Assembly (NCBI RefSeq): GCF_900184895.1
Contig: NZ_FXZK01000006.1
Location: forward strand, 124,001 to 188,000
Reading direction: 5' to 3'
Length of the DNA stretch: 64,000 nucleotides
From: Flavimaricola marinus
Lineage (GTDB): Bacteria; Pseudomonadota; Alphaproteobacteria; Rhodobacterales; Rhodobacteraceae
Positions 1 to 9,059 of this stretch are shown here, one piece after another. The position numbers and the translations under genes were made by a program. Position 1 is the stretch's first letter, and the number at the start of each line of letters is the position of its first letter. Below the pieces are notes generated by a model that was not told the origin of the DNA, made no database searches, and saw nothing but the letters and a program-made list of their open reading frames with translations.

Positions 1-57
1 GAACAGAAACGTTAGAACCGCAAACGCGATAAGGGCGGGATGTGCGCGACGTTGCAT
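1..57 (-). CDS. ABC transporter permease, N-terminal fragment cut by window edge
   Basis: Only the first 19 codons are present (starting MQRRAHPALIAFAVL), reading off the left edge. The ATG overlaps the TGA of the preceding permease by one base, so the two are translationally coupled. In PotABCD-type importers the second permease (PotC-like) follows the first in this way. The start of a hydrophobic segment fits that role, but the fragment is too short for family assignment by itself. Confidence 0.6.
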   Translation of the reverse strand, partial: MQRRAHPALIAFAVLTFLF

Positions 58-884
58 CAGCCCGCCACCGGATTCATGCGACGCGCCAGCCGCGACATTG
101 CGATGACGGTTGCGAGGGTGACGACAACCATGATGACGGCAATCGTCGATGCGCCGACCCAATCAAAAGTGACCATCGCGCGTTGATAGAGGAAGGTCCC
201 CATCATCATCTGCCGCTCTCCACCCAGAAGTTGAGGTGTGGCATAAGAAGTAAAGGACCCTGTGAAGACCAGCACTGCACCGACGATCAGGCCAGGCACA
301 GCCATCGGGAGCACGACTTGCCGAAAGGTGCTTGCCGGAGTCGCCCCCAGAGAAGCGGCAGCGTCGGTCAAGTCCTCTGGAATGCCCTCTAGAACGCCTA
401 CGAGCGTGAGGATCATCAAGGGGACGAAAAGATAGATCATCGCAATAATGACAGAGCCCTGCGTATAGAGCATCGACAGAGGCTCGGCGGTGAGGCCGAC
501 CTTTTGTAGGAATTCGTTCAATATCCCGTTCCGCCCGAGAATGACGAGCCAAGCGAAGGAGCGCACGACAACTCCGGTCAGGAGCGGGAAGACGGCGGCG
601 ATTATCAAGATACTCTTCAATCTACCTGGTGACTTGGCAACGATCCAGGCTGTCGGAAATCCGACAGCGACGGACACAAGGGTCGTGATCAATGCCACTT
701 CCATGGTGCGCCACAGCACCGTCATTCGAAATCGAGACTCGAAATAGGCCGAGTAATTGGACAATGGGCTCCCGTCAGTTCCAATCGTTGTTGCAAACGT
801 GGACAGGACTGGAAGACCCAGAAACACCGCGACGAGCAGCGTCGCTGGGATCGCTAAGAGCCAAGCTTGTAGGCGAGGGGACAT
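57..884 (-). CDS. ABC transporter permease, polyamine (PotB) type
   Basis: This is a 275-residue inner-membrane permease of the spermidine/putrescine-type ABC importer family. A first hydrophobic segment lies at about residues 9-30 and several more follow. The EAA loop that docks the ATPase is seen near residues 170-195 (DAAASLGAT, then VVLPMAVPG). It lies 48 bases downstream of the binding-protein gene and overlaps the next permease by one base, so the operon order is binding protein, permease, permease; the ATPase gene is not in the window. The substrate cannot be read from the sequence. Polyamines are the family default, but related importers carry other organic cations or small acids. Confidence 0.85.
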   Translation of the reverse strand: MSPRLQAWLLAIPATLLVAVFLGLPVLSTFATTIGTDGSPLSNYSAYFESRFRMTVLWRTMEVALITTLVSVAVGFPTAWIVAKSPGRLKSILIIAAVFPLLTGVVVRSFAWLVILGRNGILNEFLQKVGLTAEPLSMLYTQGSVIIAMIYLFVPLMILTLVGVLEGIPEDLTDAAASLGATPASTFRQVVLPMAVPGLIVGAVLVFTGSFTSYATPQLLGGERQMMMGTFLYQRAMVTFDWVGASTIAVIMVVVTLATVIAMSRLARRMNPVAG

Positions 885-903
885 TTCTAGCCTTTCGGGC
901 TTC

Positions 904-924
904 GGGCGGCGGCGACCGCCGCCC
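904..924 (-). promoter_or_regulatory. Intercistronic hairpin between binding-protein and permease genes
   Basis: A perfect 9-bp inverted repeat (GGGCGGCGG / CCGCCGCCC) with a 3-base loop fills most of the 48-base gap between the binding-protein stop and the permease start. No T-run follows, so it is not a classical terminator. In importer operons such hairpins often stabilise the upstream mRNA or cause partial termination, so that the binding protein is made in excess. That role is inferred. Confidence 0.6.
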
Positions 925-932
925 GGTGGTAT

Positions 933-1943
933 TTACATACCAAACACTTCGTTCCAGCGGTCGATCCAATCCGATTTGACGGCGTTCAACGCGGCGTAAT
1001 CGACCCGGTTCAAGACTGCAATGGCATCGGCGCCATATGTCCAACCTGCAGCAATCTCTGGGGGCAGTTCGACATCGGGACGAACCGTGGCGTCAACACC
1101 TTCCATCGCGTTTTCCATCTGGATTTCGTGGCTGAGAACGAAGTCGATGAATTGATAGGCAAGGTCCACGTTCTCGGCACCAACCGGGATGTTGATGGTG
1201 TTCAACGTCGCGATGTCGCCGTCTTCCAGACTTGCCCAGGTCATGGTTGGGACGGCTGCAGTCAGGGAGGCGAGCGTGAAGTCCTGCGCCAATGCAACCG
1301 ATGCCTCACCGGTCGAAATCAGGTTCACCATCTCCGATCCGGTGTTGTAGTTCTTTACGACATTGCTCTCAAGTGCCGCAACGGCTTCAAAGGCGGCATC
1401 CGGATCTGCATAGGGATCTACGCCGGCATGAGCGCCCGCTTGCAGAACGACCATCGGACCGGCCGTCGTGGTAATACCGGGCAATGTGATCTGGCCCGCC
1501 AAATCTTCGCGCCAAAGATCGCCCCAGCTCGTGATGGGCTCAACCTTCTCGCTGTCATAGACGACGCCGACGCGGCCGATAGAATATGCGGGGCCATAGC
1601 CGCCCTGCGGATCCTGGGCCAACTCATAGAGCCCGGACAGGTTCGAGAGGCGCGAGGGGTCGATTTCTTGGAACAAGCCGGCCTCGATCCCAATCTGGCT
1701 GAAGCTATCGGTCAGGTATACGACATCTACGCCGGCTCCGCCCCGTGCTTGAAGCTTGCCAAGACGATCCGCATTATTGCCGGTTTCGAACACGACTTCA
1801 CAGCCGCAGATTTCCTGGAATGGCTCGACGATGTTCTCTTGAAGTTTGTCGCCATTGTAGCCCCACCATGAAATGGTGAATGTCTCCGCAGAGGCAGCAG
1901 CGCCAAGCCCAATGAGTGTTGATGCAAGTAGTAGCGATTTCAT
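933..1943 (-). CDS. Periplasmic substrate-binding protein of a polyamine-type ABC importer
   Basis: This is a 336-residue protein with a Sec signal peptide (about residues 1-19, ending ASA before ETF). The mature part has the layout of PotD-like bacterial solute-binding proteins: an early ISWWGYNG segment, a VDVVYLTDS segment, and the ligand-lobe stretch GRVGVVYDSEKV. It delivers substrate to the permeases encoded just downstream. I chose the ATG at 1943 because it begins at the signal peptide and is preceded by AAAGG; an upstream in-frame start at 2000 would add 19 non-signal residues. Substrate specificity is not determined. Confidence 0.85.
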   Translation of the reverse strand: MKSLLLASTLIGLGAAASAETFTISWWGYNGDKLQENIVEPFQEICGCEVVFETGNNADRLGKLQARGGAGVDVVYLTDSFSQIGIEAGLFQEIDPSRLSNLSGLYELAQDPQGGYGPAYSIGRVGVVYDSEKVEPITSWGDLWREDLAGQITLPGITTTAGPMVVLQAGAHAGVDPYADPDAAFEAVAALESNVVKNYNTGSEMVNLISTGEASVALAQDFTLASLTAAVPTMTWASLEDGDIATLNTINIPVGAENVDLAYQFIDFVLSHEIQMENAMEGVDATVRPDVELPPEIAAGWTYGADAIAVLNRVDYAALNAVKSDWIDRWNEVFGM

Positions 1944-2192
1944 GTTACAGCCTTTCAGGTGTCGAGTGTGGGATACAATCACCGCGGACGAGGGCGGCAA
2001 ATCGACGATGGTGACACTAGATCAAGGGGAAGCGGAAATGAAAAGGCTTGCCCGTTAACCTTTGCTTATTCTCTGCCCGGCTGCCTAATAATCAAGCTGG
2101 TGCGGAAGGGCTGCAGCGCGACGTTTGGGGCGGCTGCGGCAACTTGATGCCCCCGCCGTGATCAGCTGCCCGCGTAAGCAGCGATATTGCTC
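1944..2192. other. Intergenic region upstream of the ABC importer
   Basis: About 250 bases lie between the importer operon start and the decayed gene next to it. They should hold the importer promoter on the minus strand. I find no convincing gene, RNA structure or clear promoter here. Confidence 0.5.
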
Positions 2193-2892
2193 TCAGGATC
2201 GGTGCCTCTTTCGCCGCTCAGCGAGGCAAAGCCATTGGATTTGCCAGAATCTGCCGACTTGGCCCTCTCCGCACAATGTGACCGCGCCGACCGTTAGCGA
2301 CTGTAGAGTGACTGGTTCCAGTTGCCGTCCCAACGCGGCTTTCACGGGCTTGATTTGAGTCTCGTCAAGCGGCTCAGTCAGGGTCATATGAGATCGGTAT
2401 TGTGTCATTGCATTTGGGTACCCCCCCAAGTGGCGAGGTTCGCCTCTTCGATTTTCCTCAAGCCTCTGGTTCTCCTCCACCCCGTTTCCCCTACGGTCGC
2501 GGGCTGACTAGAACGATCAACTCCGTCACCACAACGGCAGCTTGCCCGGCGAGCGCATTGTCGTCTCCAATCGGAACGAGGGCCAAAGAATTGCCAAGCG
2601 ACGCAAGTTCTAGCCCTGTGATCTCCACACTCGGGCGGCGAACGTAAAAAGCCTCGATCGCGTACGACAGTTGGTCTGCGTTCATGTGGGCTGCGAGCCG
2701 CAATGCGGCTCGAGTGTGCTGTGAAATCCAAACCGTTGCGGCTTCTCAGCGATGCTTGAAATGCTTGGCCCCAAACCTCATGGCGCGGGACCTCTGTGCC
2801 CGAAGTAATGTCCCACCCCAGCCATTTCGCGGTGAACTTGGCCAGAGAGCCGGGGGCGGCGTCGTACAGATGGCATAGCGTTCAAGCTTCAA
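2193..2892 (-). pseudogene. Frameshifted DUF1045-family (2H phosphoesterase) gene
   Basis: No single frame is open across this stretch, but the minus strand encodes successive pieces of a DUF1045 protein in the right order. They are KLERYAI from a TTG at 2892, then APGSLAKFTAKWLGWD in another frame, RFGFHSTL in a third, LSYAIEAFYVRRPSVEI in the next, GLRKIEEANLATWG, and finally MTQYRSHMTLTEPLD. HSTL and HMTL are the two H-x-T motifs of the 2H phosphoesterase fold. At least four frame changes are needed, one at a run of seven G (about 2420). DUF1045 proteins are usually found with phosphonate genes; none are seen here. It looks like a decayed gene rather than one sequencing error. Confidence 0.8.
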
Positions 2893-2962
2893 AGCTCAGT
2901 TCTTCTGTACTGAGCGTAGCGCTGCGCAACTATTGTGCCGGCTCTACAGCTCCTGTCTTGCC

Positions 2963-3688
2963 TCAGTATGTCGTGTCCGAAAACCACCTGTGATCTTGCT
3001 GCCGGACTTCTTCGATCAGAACCAAGATGCGCGACAAGTGGCTCTCCATGGCCTGCTCGGCGCTGTCCGGATCCGTTGCGCTGATGGCGTCGAGGATGGC
3101 GATATGTTCGTCCAGTGCATGGCGAAGTGACGACGGGTTGAGCGAGAGCATTCGGATACGATCCATGTGGGATTTGTTATCGTGGATAAGATCCCAGACA
3201 TACCCGACCCCGGCCTGATTGCAGATTTCCTTGTGGAAACGGTCGTCAAGCAAGTGAAAGAGCTCTCTGTCCTCGGAGGAAACGGCGTCCTTCTGGTCCT
3301 GAACCAGCTCTTCGAGCACCTTCATTCCGCCCATCGATATGGTCGAGCAGGCGGTGCGGCAGGTCTTTACTTCGAGTGCCGTTCGAATAAAGCGCGCGCG
3401 CAGAACGGCCTCTTCTGAAATCAGGCTCACCGTCGTGCTGCTTTGCGGGCGAATCAATAGAAATCCAAGTTTCGACAGACGTTTGAAAGCCTCGCGGACT
3501 GGTTGACGCGATACCCCCATGAGCTTGGCGACCTCGGTTTCGGAAATGCGGATTCCCGGAGGCAGTTCCAGCGTAAGAATGCTTTTCTTCAGCGCATCAA
3601 AGACTTGATCGGCAACCGTCGGTGCGGCTGATTGCTGGATGACCGGCAATTGCACTGCGTCTCCGGCCCGCATGCCGCCGTTCGCCAT
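2963..3688 (-). CDS. GntR-family transcriptional regulator, FadR subfamily (FCD domain)
   Basis: This 241-residue regulator has an N-terminal winged helix (LMGVSRQPVREA is the recognition helix region) and a C-terminal FCD ligand domain. The metal-binding positions typical of FCD are visible: LDDRFHKE (D and H), a His in ALDEHIAIL and a His in MESHLSR. The ATG at 3688 was chosen for its GGAGG eight bases upstream; an earlier in-frame ATG at 3718 lacks one. It is divergent from uxaC-uxuB, and regulators of this class (UxuR, ExuR) commonly repress hexuronate genes until a sugar acid binds. Control of the uronate operon is inferred from position. Confidence 0.9.
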   Translation of the reverse strand: MANGGMRAGDAVQLPVIQQSAAPTVADQVFDALKKSILTLELPPGIRISETEVAKLMGVSRQPVREAFKRLSKLGFLLIRPQSSTTVSLISEEAVLRARFIRTALEVKTCRTACSTISMGGMKVLEELVQDQKDAVSSEDRELFHLLDDRFHKEICNQAGVGYVWDLIHDNKSHMDRIRMLSLNPSSLRHALDEHIAILDAISATDPDSAEQAMESHLSRILVLIEEVRQQDHRWFSDTTY

Positions 3689-3745
3689 CTCCTCTGCCTC
3701 CGTTCTCAGCCGACACACAGCTTATGCCCGCATGTGACGCTACAT

Positions 3746-3765
3746 TCAACTGGGATATTAGTTGA
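3746..3765. promoter_or_regulatory. Candidate operator of the GntR/FCD regulator
   Basis: In the divergent gap between the regulator and uxaC there is an inverted repeat with 6-bp arms TCAACT and AGTTGA around an 8-base AT-rich centre. It has the size and symmetry of a GntR-family site, but it is not the classical UxuR sequence. Its function is inferred from position and symmetry only. Confidence 0.45.
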
Positions 3766-3811
3766 CAGGAGTGGAGGGCATGGGTAACCGATCTGAAAAG
3801 GAGGAGATCAA

Positions 3812-5218
3812 ATGACATTGTTGGATGAAGATCGGCTATTTCCAGTCGAGCCCTCTGTCAGGGCTCTGGCGAGATCGCTGTATGAAAGTGTCCGGACCCT
3901 TCCCATCATCAGCCCGCATGGTCACACGGATCCACGTTGGTTCGCTGAGAATGATCCTTTCCCTGATCCCGCTCAGTTATTCGTCACTCCCGATCACTAT
4001 GTTTTTCGAATGCTGCATTCGCAGGGTATTCCGCTGGAAGCCCTGGGGGTGCCCAGAGCGGATGGAGGCGTGACAGAAGGCGATCCGCGAAAAATATGGC
4101 GCTTGTTTGCCGAGAGCTACCATCTGTTCAGAGGCACTCCTTCGCGGATATGGATCGACCATGCCCTTCAGGACGTTTTCGGCGTGACGAAACACCTCTC
4201 CGCCCAGACAGCCGATCTGATCTATGATCAAATCGCCGACTGTCTCGCCCAAGATGCTTACCGGCCCAGGGCGTTGTTCGAGCGCTTCGGCATCGAAGCC
4301 ATATCGACAACGGAAAGCGCGATTGATGATCTTTGTTGGCACAAGATGATCCGTGAAAGCGGCTGGTCGGGTAAGGTTGTGACCGCATATAGACCCGACG
4401 CAGTCGTCGACCCCGACTTTCCCGAATTTGCCAGCAATGTTGCACGCATGGGGGAGTTGGCAGGCGAAGATGCGACGACATGGAGCGGCTACCTGGCCGC
4501 GCATCGTAATCGCCGAGCGTTCTTCAAGAGCTATGGGGCGACATCAACAGATCATGGTCATCCAACCGCCAAGACAGCAGACCTCTCTGCCGACGCCGCA
4601 GCTCTATTGTTTGACAAATGCTTGATGGGGACTTGCTCCCCCGAAGAAGCGGAAACGTTCCGCGGCCAAATGCTGACCGAGATGGCCCGAATGAGCCTCG
4701 ATGACGGCTTGGTCATGCAGATCCATCCGGGTGCGCATCGAAATCACTCGGCGGATATCTTCGTCAAATTTGGCCGTGACAAGGGCTACGACATCCCCAC
4801 GCGGACAGATTACGTGTCTGCGCTCAAGCCGCTACTGGATGCGGTTGGAAATGCGCCGGGCCTCACCATTATCCTGTTTACGCTGGACGAGACATCATAT
4901 GCACGGGAGCTGGCCCCTCTGGCAGGCGTTTATCCGGCGCTGAAACTCGGGCCGCCCTGGTGGTTTCACGACAGCTACGAAGGTATTCGTCGATTCCGCG
5001 AAATGACTACGGAAACGGCGGGTTTCTACAATACCGTCGGCTTCAATGACGACACGCGCGCATTCTGTTCGATCCCGGCGCGGCATGACGTGGCGCGGCG
5101 AGTGGATTGCGGATATCTGGCGACGCTCGTTGCGACGGGCCGGATGTTGGCGGACGACGCTTTTGAGGTGGCACAGGATTTGTCCTATCGGCTCGCGAAA
5201 CAGGCATACAAGCTATGA
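3812..5218 (+). CDS. uxaC: Glucuronate isomerase
   Basis: UxaC (468 residues, the usual family length) interconverts D-glucuronate/D-fructuronate and D-galacturonate/D-tagaturonate, the first cytoplasmic step of hexuronate use. The amidohydrolase-like HGH motif is at about residues 36-38 (ISPHGHTDPRWF). Further conserved segments are MQIHPGAHRNHS and KLGPPWWFHDS. A strong GGAGG lies eight bases before the ATG. The stop overlaps the start of the next gene by four bases (ATGA), so isomerase and reductase are coupled. Expression is probably controlled by the divergent GntR regulator. Confidence 0.95.
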   Translation: MTLLDEDRLFPVEPSVRALARSLYESVRTLPIISPHGHTDPRWFAENDPFPDPAQLFVTPDHYVFRMLHSQGIPLEALGVPRADGGVTEGDPRKIWRLFAESYHLFRGTPSRIWIDHALQDVFGVTKHLSAQTADLIYDQIADCLAQDAYRPRALFERFGIEAISTTESAIDDLCWHKMIRESGWSGKVVTAYRPDAVVDPDFPEFASNVARMGELAGEDATTWSGYLAAHRNRRAFFKSYGATSTDHGHPTAKTADLSADAAALLFDKCLMGTCSPEEAETFRGQMLTEMARMSLDDGLVMQIHPGAHRNHSADIFVKFGRDKGYDIPTRTDYVSALKPLLDAVGNAPGLTIILFTLDETSYARELAPLAGVYPALKLGPPWWFHDSYEGIRRFREMTTETAGFYNTVGFNDDTRAFCSIPARHDVARRVDCGYLATLVATGRMLADDAFEVAQDLSYRLAKQAYKL

Positions 5219-6669
5219 CGGCGACGAACCAATCTGCGGCATCGAACCGCCTTCGGCGCTCTGAAACACCTCGCCCCGGCACGGGGATCGTTCACCTTGG
5301 ACTGGGTGCGTTTTTTCGCGGTTTTGGCTGCGTTTATGTTGCTGACGCGATGGCGGCATCCGGTGGTGATTGGGGAATCGTGGGGGTTTCGCTGCGTAGC
5401 CCCGAGACGCGGAACGCCCTGGCGGATCAGGATTGGGCCTACACATCGGTCACCTTGGCCAAAGACGGCGAAGCCTTCAGACAGATCGAAGTCTTGAACG
5501 ACGTGCTCGTCGCACCGGAAGACCCGGAGGCCGTAATCGACGCGATGGCAGATCCCGGCGTCAAGATCGTAACGCTGACCGTGACCGAGAAAGGATATTG
5601 CCACAACCCGGCCACGGGGCGGATCAACCTTGATCACCCACTCATCCAGGCCGATCTGATGAACCCGCTTCCACAAACGGCTCCGGGGTTCTTGGTAAGA
5701 GCGTTGCAGCGTCGAAAAGTGGCTGGAGTGCCGCCGTTTACCGTGCTGAGTTGTGACAATCTGCCCAGCAATGGCAAACTGGTCTGCGCGATCGTCTTGG
5801 AATTGGCAGATCGGATTGATCCCGCTCTCGCTCAATGGATTGCGCAGAAGGCTACGTTTCCAAGTACAATGGTTGACCGCATCACTCCGGCGACCACCGA
5901 AGCGGACATTCTGCGTGTTCAAGAGCGGACCGGACAATTTGATGCGGCTCCAGTGTTGCATGAGCCATTCTATCAGTGGGCGGTCGAAGACGATTTCGTC
6001 GGCGGACAGCGGCCGGACCTGGCGGCGGCCGGCGCCGAGATGGTCGCCGATGTCACGGCCCACGAAAACATGAAGTTACGGATGCTCAACGGCACCCACT
6101 CTTCGCTGGCCTATCTGGGGTTCTTGGCCGGACACGAAACCATCGCCGAAACCGTAGCCGATCCGGTCTTTGCCTCATATGTGCGAAATCTCTGGTCTGA
6201 AGAAATTACGCCGACCTTGATCGCGCCGCCGGGCGTGAACCTTGCCGACTACGCCGACGAGCTTTTCGACCGCTATGCAAATCCCGCCATTCGCCATCTG
6301 ACCTATCAGATTGCAATGGATGGAAGTCAAAAGCTGCCCCAGCGTCTATTGGCCACAATGACGGAGGCGATCGATGCCGGTCGCAACTGCCGCGGACTCT
6401 GTCTCGCCGTCGCTGCATGGATGCGGTATGTTGGTGGCGTCGACGAGGCGGGCCAGCCAATACTGGTTAAGGACCCGTTGGCCGAAAAACTGAAGTCCCT
6501 TAGCCAAGAGGCAGATGGACCGGCGGAAGCAGTCGCCGCCCTATTGTCGGTGCGGGAAGTCTTCTCGGCTCAGCAAGCGTCGCTCCTGCAGTTGCCTGTT
6601 GCTGAGGCTGCTGAGAGCCTGTGGCGCCAAGGAAGCCGAGACGCCGTTGCTGAATTGGCAAGCTCATAG
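5215..6669 (+). CDS. uxuB: Mannitol dehydrogenase family oxidoreductase, probable fructuronate/tagaturonate reductase
   Basis: This 484-residue polyol dehydrogenase reduces a keto-sugar acid with NAD(P)H. The N-terminal nucleotide fold shows HLGLGAFFRG, and the family catalytic K-x5-N-x2-H motif is seen as KLRMLNGTHSS near residue 286. Coupling to uxaC (four-base overlap) makes fructuronate the likely substrate, giving mannonate (UxuB role). Tagaturonate (UxaB role) or plain mannitol cannot be excluded from sequence alone. No mannonate dehydratase (uxuA) or KDG genes follow in the window. Confidence 0.85.
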   Translation: MTATNQSAASNRLRRSETPRPGTGIVHLGLGAFFRGFGCVYVADAMAASGGDWGIVGVSLRSPETRNALADQDWAYTSVTLAKDGEAFRQIEVLNDVLVAPEDPEAVIDAMADPGVKIVTLTVTEKGYCHNPATGRINLDHPLIQADLMNPLPQTAPGFLVRALQRRKVAGVPPFTVLSCDNLPSNGKLVCAIVLELADRIDPALAQWIAQKATFPSTMVDRITPATTEADILRVQERTGQFDAAPVLHEPFYQWAVEDDFVGGQRPDLAAAGAEMVADVTAHENMKLRMLNGTHSSLAYLGFLAGHETIAETVADPVFASYVRNLWSEEITPTLIAPPGVNLADYADELFDRYANPAIRHLTYQIAMDGSQKLPQRLLATMTEAIDAGRNCRGLCLAVAAWMRYVGGVDEAGQPILVKDPLAEKLKSLSQEADGPAEAVAALLSVREVFSAQQASLLQLPVAEAAESLWRQGSRDAVAELASS

Positions 6670-6693
6670 TTGAATCAACCGACAGGGCCTTAC

Positions 6694-7722
6694 CTATTGC
6701 TGTTCCATTGCGTTTTCCCAGTCGGTCAGGAATGCACGGCGGTTGAGGGGATCCAGATAGACCATTAGGGCGGGCCCTAGCCGGATCGGACCAAATCCCA
6801 GGGCCTCGTCGGCACCGGTTTCGCTCAGTGACGGCAAGGGCCAATTGCCCGGCGCTTGGCGCAATGCCAAGGTTGCGAGCATGTCAATCATTGCCCCGGC
6901 GGCTTCGGTTTCTTTGGCTGTGGCTGGGATGATCGCAGTACGCAACATGACATTTGTGAAATCCTGCATTCGGATGATCTGCATCCGGTCACCCTGATCC
7001 TGCGCAAGGCGCTCCTTGGCGTAGCTTCCCAAAACATTGTAGGCGAGCGCCAACTGCCCATCAGCGACGTCGTCAATCATCTGTGACGAGCAGCAATAGA
7101 AGCGCGGATCCAGCCTGCCCATCACTTCGTTTAGACGCCAGAACGCATCGGTCGAACGATCTTCCTGCGTTGCGAAGAGATAACCGAGACCACTCTCTCG
7201 AACATCATATGTTCCGACAGCACCGGTAAAGCGGTCAGGGTGATCGCGCAGGAGTCCGATCAGATCTTGTCGGGTGGTGGGCAAATCGAGCCCCGAGAAG
7301 TGCTCATTGTTGATGACCATCACGGCGGGTTCACTCGTGAAGGCAAAGATCAAGCCGCGCCACCGGGCCCAGTCAGGAAGAGTTTCGGTCGCTGCTGAAC
7401 GATAGCGTTGCGCGAAGCCGTCGTTGGCAAGCTGGAATTGCAAATCCATGGCAGAAGAGACAGCCAGATCGAAGGAGTGTCCTTCTCGAATAGCGCTGTA
7501 CAATATACTCGATGACATGACGCTGTAGTCGATCGAGACATCGGGGCGGACGTCCTGAAACGCCGCAATGTATGGCTCGAAGACGTCTAGGTCGGTGGTC
7601 GACACTATCCGGAGAATGCGGTCGCCTGATCCGGGAAACAGACGGTGGTCCTCCACCTCCAGTGCGTTGGCGACGTTGCAGGCCCAAAGCGTCAGGACAA
7701 CGGCAAGACCAGGGATACGCAT
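6694..7722 (-). CDS. Periplasmic binding protein linked to a TctDE-type sensor system
   Basis: This is a 342-residue secreted protein with a signal peptide (about residues 1-20, ending VANA) and a type II periplasmic binding fold of the iron/ABC solute-binding class (LRIVSTTDLDVFEPYIAAF near the start). It overlaps the sensor kinase gene by 31 bases and there is no permease or ATPase beside it. Binding proteins placed directly after TctDE-like kinases are a recurring arrangement in proteobacteria and may present ligand to the kinase's periplasmic domain. A sensory rather than transport role is therefore inferred. It converges on uxuB with a 24-base gap. Confidence 0.8.
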   Translation of the reverse strand: MRIPGLAVVLTLWACNVANALEVEDHRLFPGSGDRILRIVSTTDLDVFEPYIAAFQDVRPDVSIDYSVMSSSILYSAIREGHSFDLAVSSAMDLQFQLANDGFAQRYRSAATETLPDWARWRGLIFAFTSEPAVMVINNEHFSGLDLPTTRQDLIGLLRDHPDRFTGAVGTYDVRESGLGYLFATQEDRSTDAFWRLNEVMGRLDPRFYCCSSQMIDDVADGQLALAYNVLGSYAKERLAQDQGDRMQIIRMQDFTNVMLRTAIIPATAKETEAAGAMIDMLATLALRQAPGNWPLPSLSETGADEALGFGPIRLGPALMVYLDPLNRRAFLTDWENAMEQQ

Positions 7723-9059
7723 GCGCCCCTCCCATTTTGTGTATTTGCCAATTCCAAGCGGCCGCGATGGGCGCGAAGGACGTCTGACGCGATGGTCAGG
7801 CCTAGCCCGGAACCGACGATCCCGCCGGTGTTGCTGCCGCGTCGAAAACGTTCTGTCAGCGCATCAATCGGTTCGTCACCGAGACCGGGGCCGTCGTCGG
7901 TAACCGAAATCCGCGCTTCCGCATCGGTACGGGTGATGTATATGGAAACGGTCGTGTCTTCGGGCGAATATTTGATGGCATTGTCGAGTACGTTGCTTAG
8001 GGCGTTGTCCAGCAATACCGCGTCGCCCAAGACCTTTGCCTCGATCGACGTCACTTCAAGATGAATATCGCGCATCGCAGCGGTCGGCTCGACGGCCGCC
8101 ACGGTTTGTCGAACAACATCCGCAAGGTCCAGCACGTCGTGGGCCATGTCTTCGGTGCGGTACGCCACGGTGGCGTGATCAAGCAGCTGACCGGCGGACC
8201 GAGAGCTTTCATCGACGGCTCGGATCATGCGTCGCAGTCGCTGTTTTTCCGTCTCGTCGTCGACGGTCCTCAAGGAAATCTCCGCCTGCGTGCGAACAGT
8301 TGCCAGGGGCGTGCGGATTCTATGTGCAGCTTCCGCGATGAAATCCTCTGACCGGCGGATTGACAAATGAAGGCGATCCATCAGCCGATTGAGAGCCGTC
8401 AGGAGTGGAGCAAGATCAGCGGGGGCTGCGCGCATCAAGGGGCGCAGGTCAGAGGGGCCGCGACGTGATACCGCCGCCGCGATTTCGTTCAGCGGCCTAA
8501 GTGACGTCTTGACGGCGAACGCAGACAGGCCGACCGCGACAAAGAAGAAGGCTACAGACAGAATCGCGGCAAGCTGCGACAGCTCCGACGCGACGGCCCC
8601 GACACCGTCGCGTGTCTGCGCAACGGTGACCGTAACGGACAAGGGTTCTGCCCCGGCAAGAACGAGCCTTGATACGGAGGCCATGCGGATCGGCGCACCG
8701 TTATACTCGCCTGAATCAAAGGTTACCTGACCCAAACCGCCTTCACTCGTCTGCGGAAGGTCTTCATACCCGGTCAATATCCTGCCACCTGCCGTGACAC
8801 GGTAGAACACTCGATCCTCACTGATTGCATCAAGCATCGCAAAAGCAGCATAGGGCAGCTCCAGCCGCACTTCGCCCTGTTCGCTGCGCAGGGTTTCGGC
8901 AATTGTCGTCGTCGAAGCGGCGAGCACATTGTCTTGTGTGCGTTGAGTGGCTTCGCGGGCAAGACCTGTCACCATTCCCCAACTGAGCAGCGACAATAGC
9001 GCCGCGACACCGGCCAGAAGCAGCGTCAGGCGCTGGCTGATAGATCTCGTTTCGGTCAA
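7692..9059 (-). CDS. tctE: Sensor histidine kinase, TctE-like
   Basis: This 455-residue membrane kinase has a first transmembrane helix at about 10-31, a periplasmic sensor domain to about 160, a second helix at about 164-183 and a HAMP-like linker. The dimerisation domain carries the phospho-accepting His at about 246 (AAHRIRTPLA). An ATPase domain follows with N box NVLDNAIKY and G boxes DDGPGLG and GSGLGLT. It overlaps the response regulator by four bases (ATGA) and the binding-protein gene by 31 bases, so all three form one unit. TctE family kinases respond to tricarboxylates in other bacteria. The target here is inferred to be the divergent tctCBA genes. Confidence 0.92.
   Translation of the reverse strand: MTETRSISQRLTLLLAGVAALLSLLSWGMVTGLAREATQRTQDNVLAASTTTIAETLRSEQGEVRLELPYAAFAMLDAISEDRVFYRVTAGGRILTGYEDLPQTSEGGLGQVTFDSGEYNGAPIRMASVSRLVLAGAEPLSVTVTVAQTRDGVGAVASELSQLAAILSVAFFFVAVGLSAFAVKTSLRPLNEIAAAVSRRGPSDLRPLMRAAPADLAPLLTALNRLMDRLHLSIRRSEDFIAEAAHRIRTPLATVRTQAEISLRTVDDETEKQRLRRMIRAVDESSRSAGQLLDHATVAYRTEDMAHDVLDLADVVRQTVAAVEPTAAMRDIHLEVTSIEAKVLGDAVLLDNALSNVLDNAIKYSPEDTTVSIYITRTDAEARISVTDDGPGLGDEPIDALTERFRRGSNTGGIVGSGLGLTIASDVLRAHRGRLELANTQNGRGACVSLVLPLS

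Noticed and set aside
1128-1871. A 247-codon plus-strand frame
   Set aside because: It is antisense to the polyamine-type binding-protein gene and has no ribosome site or family match.
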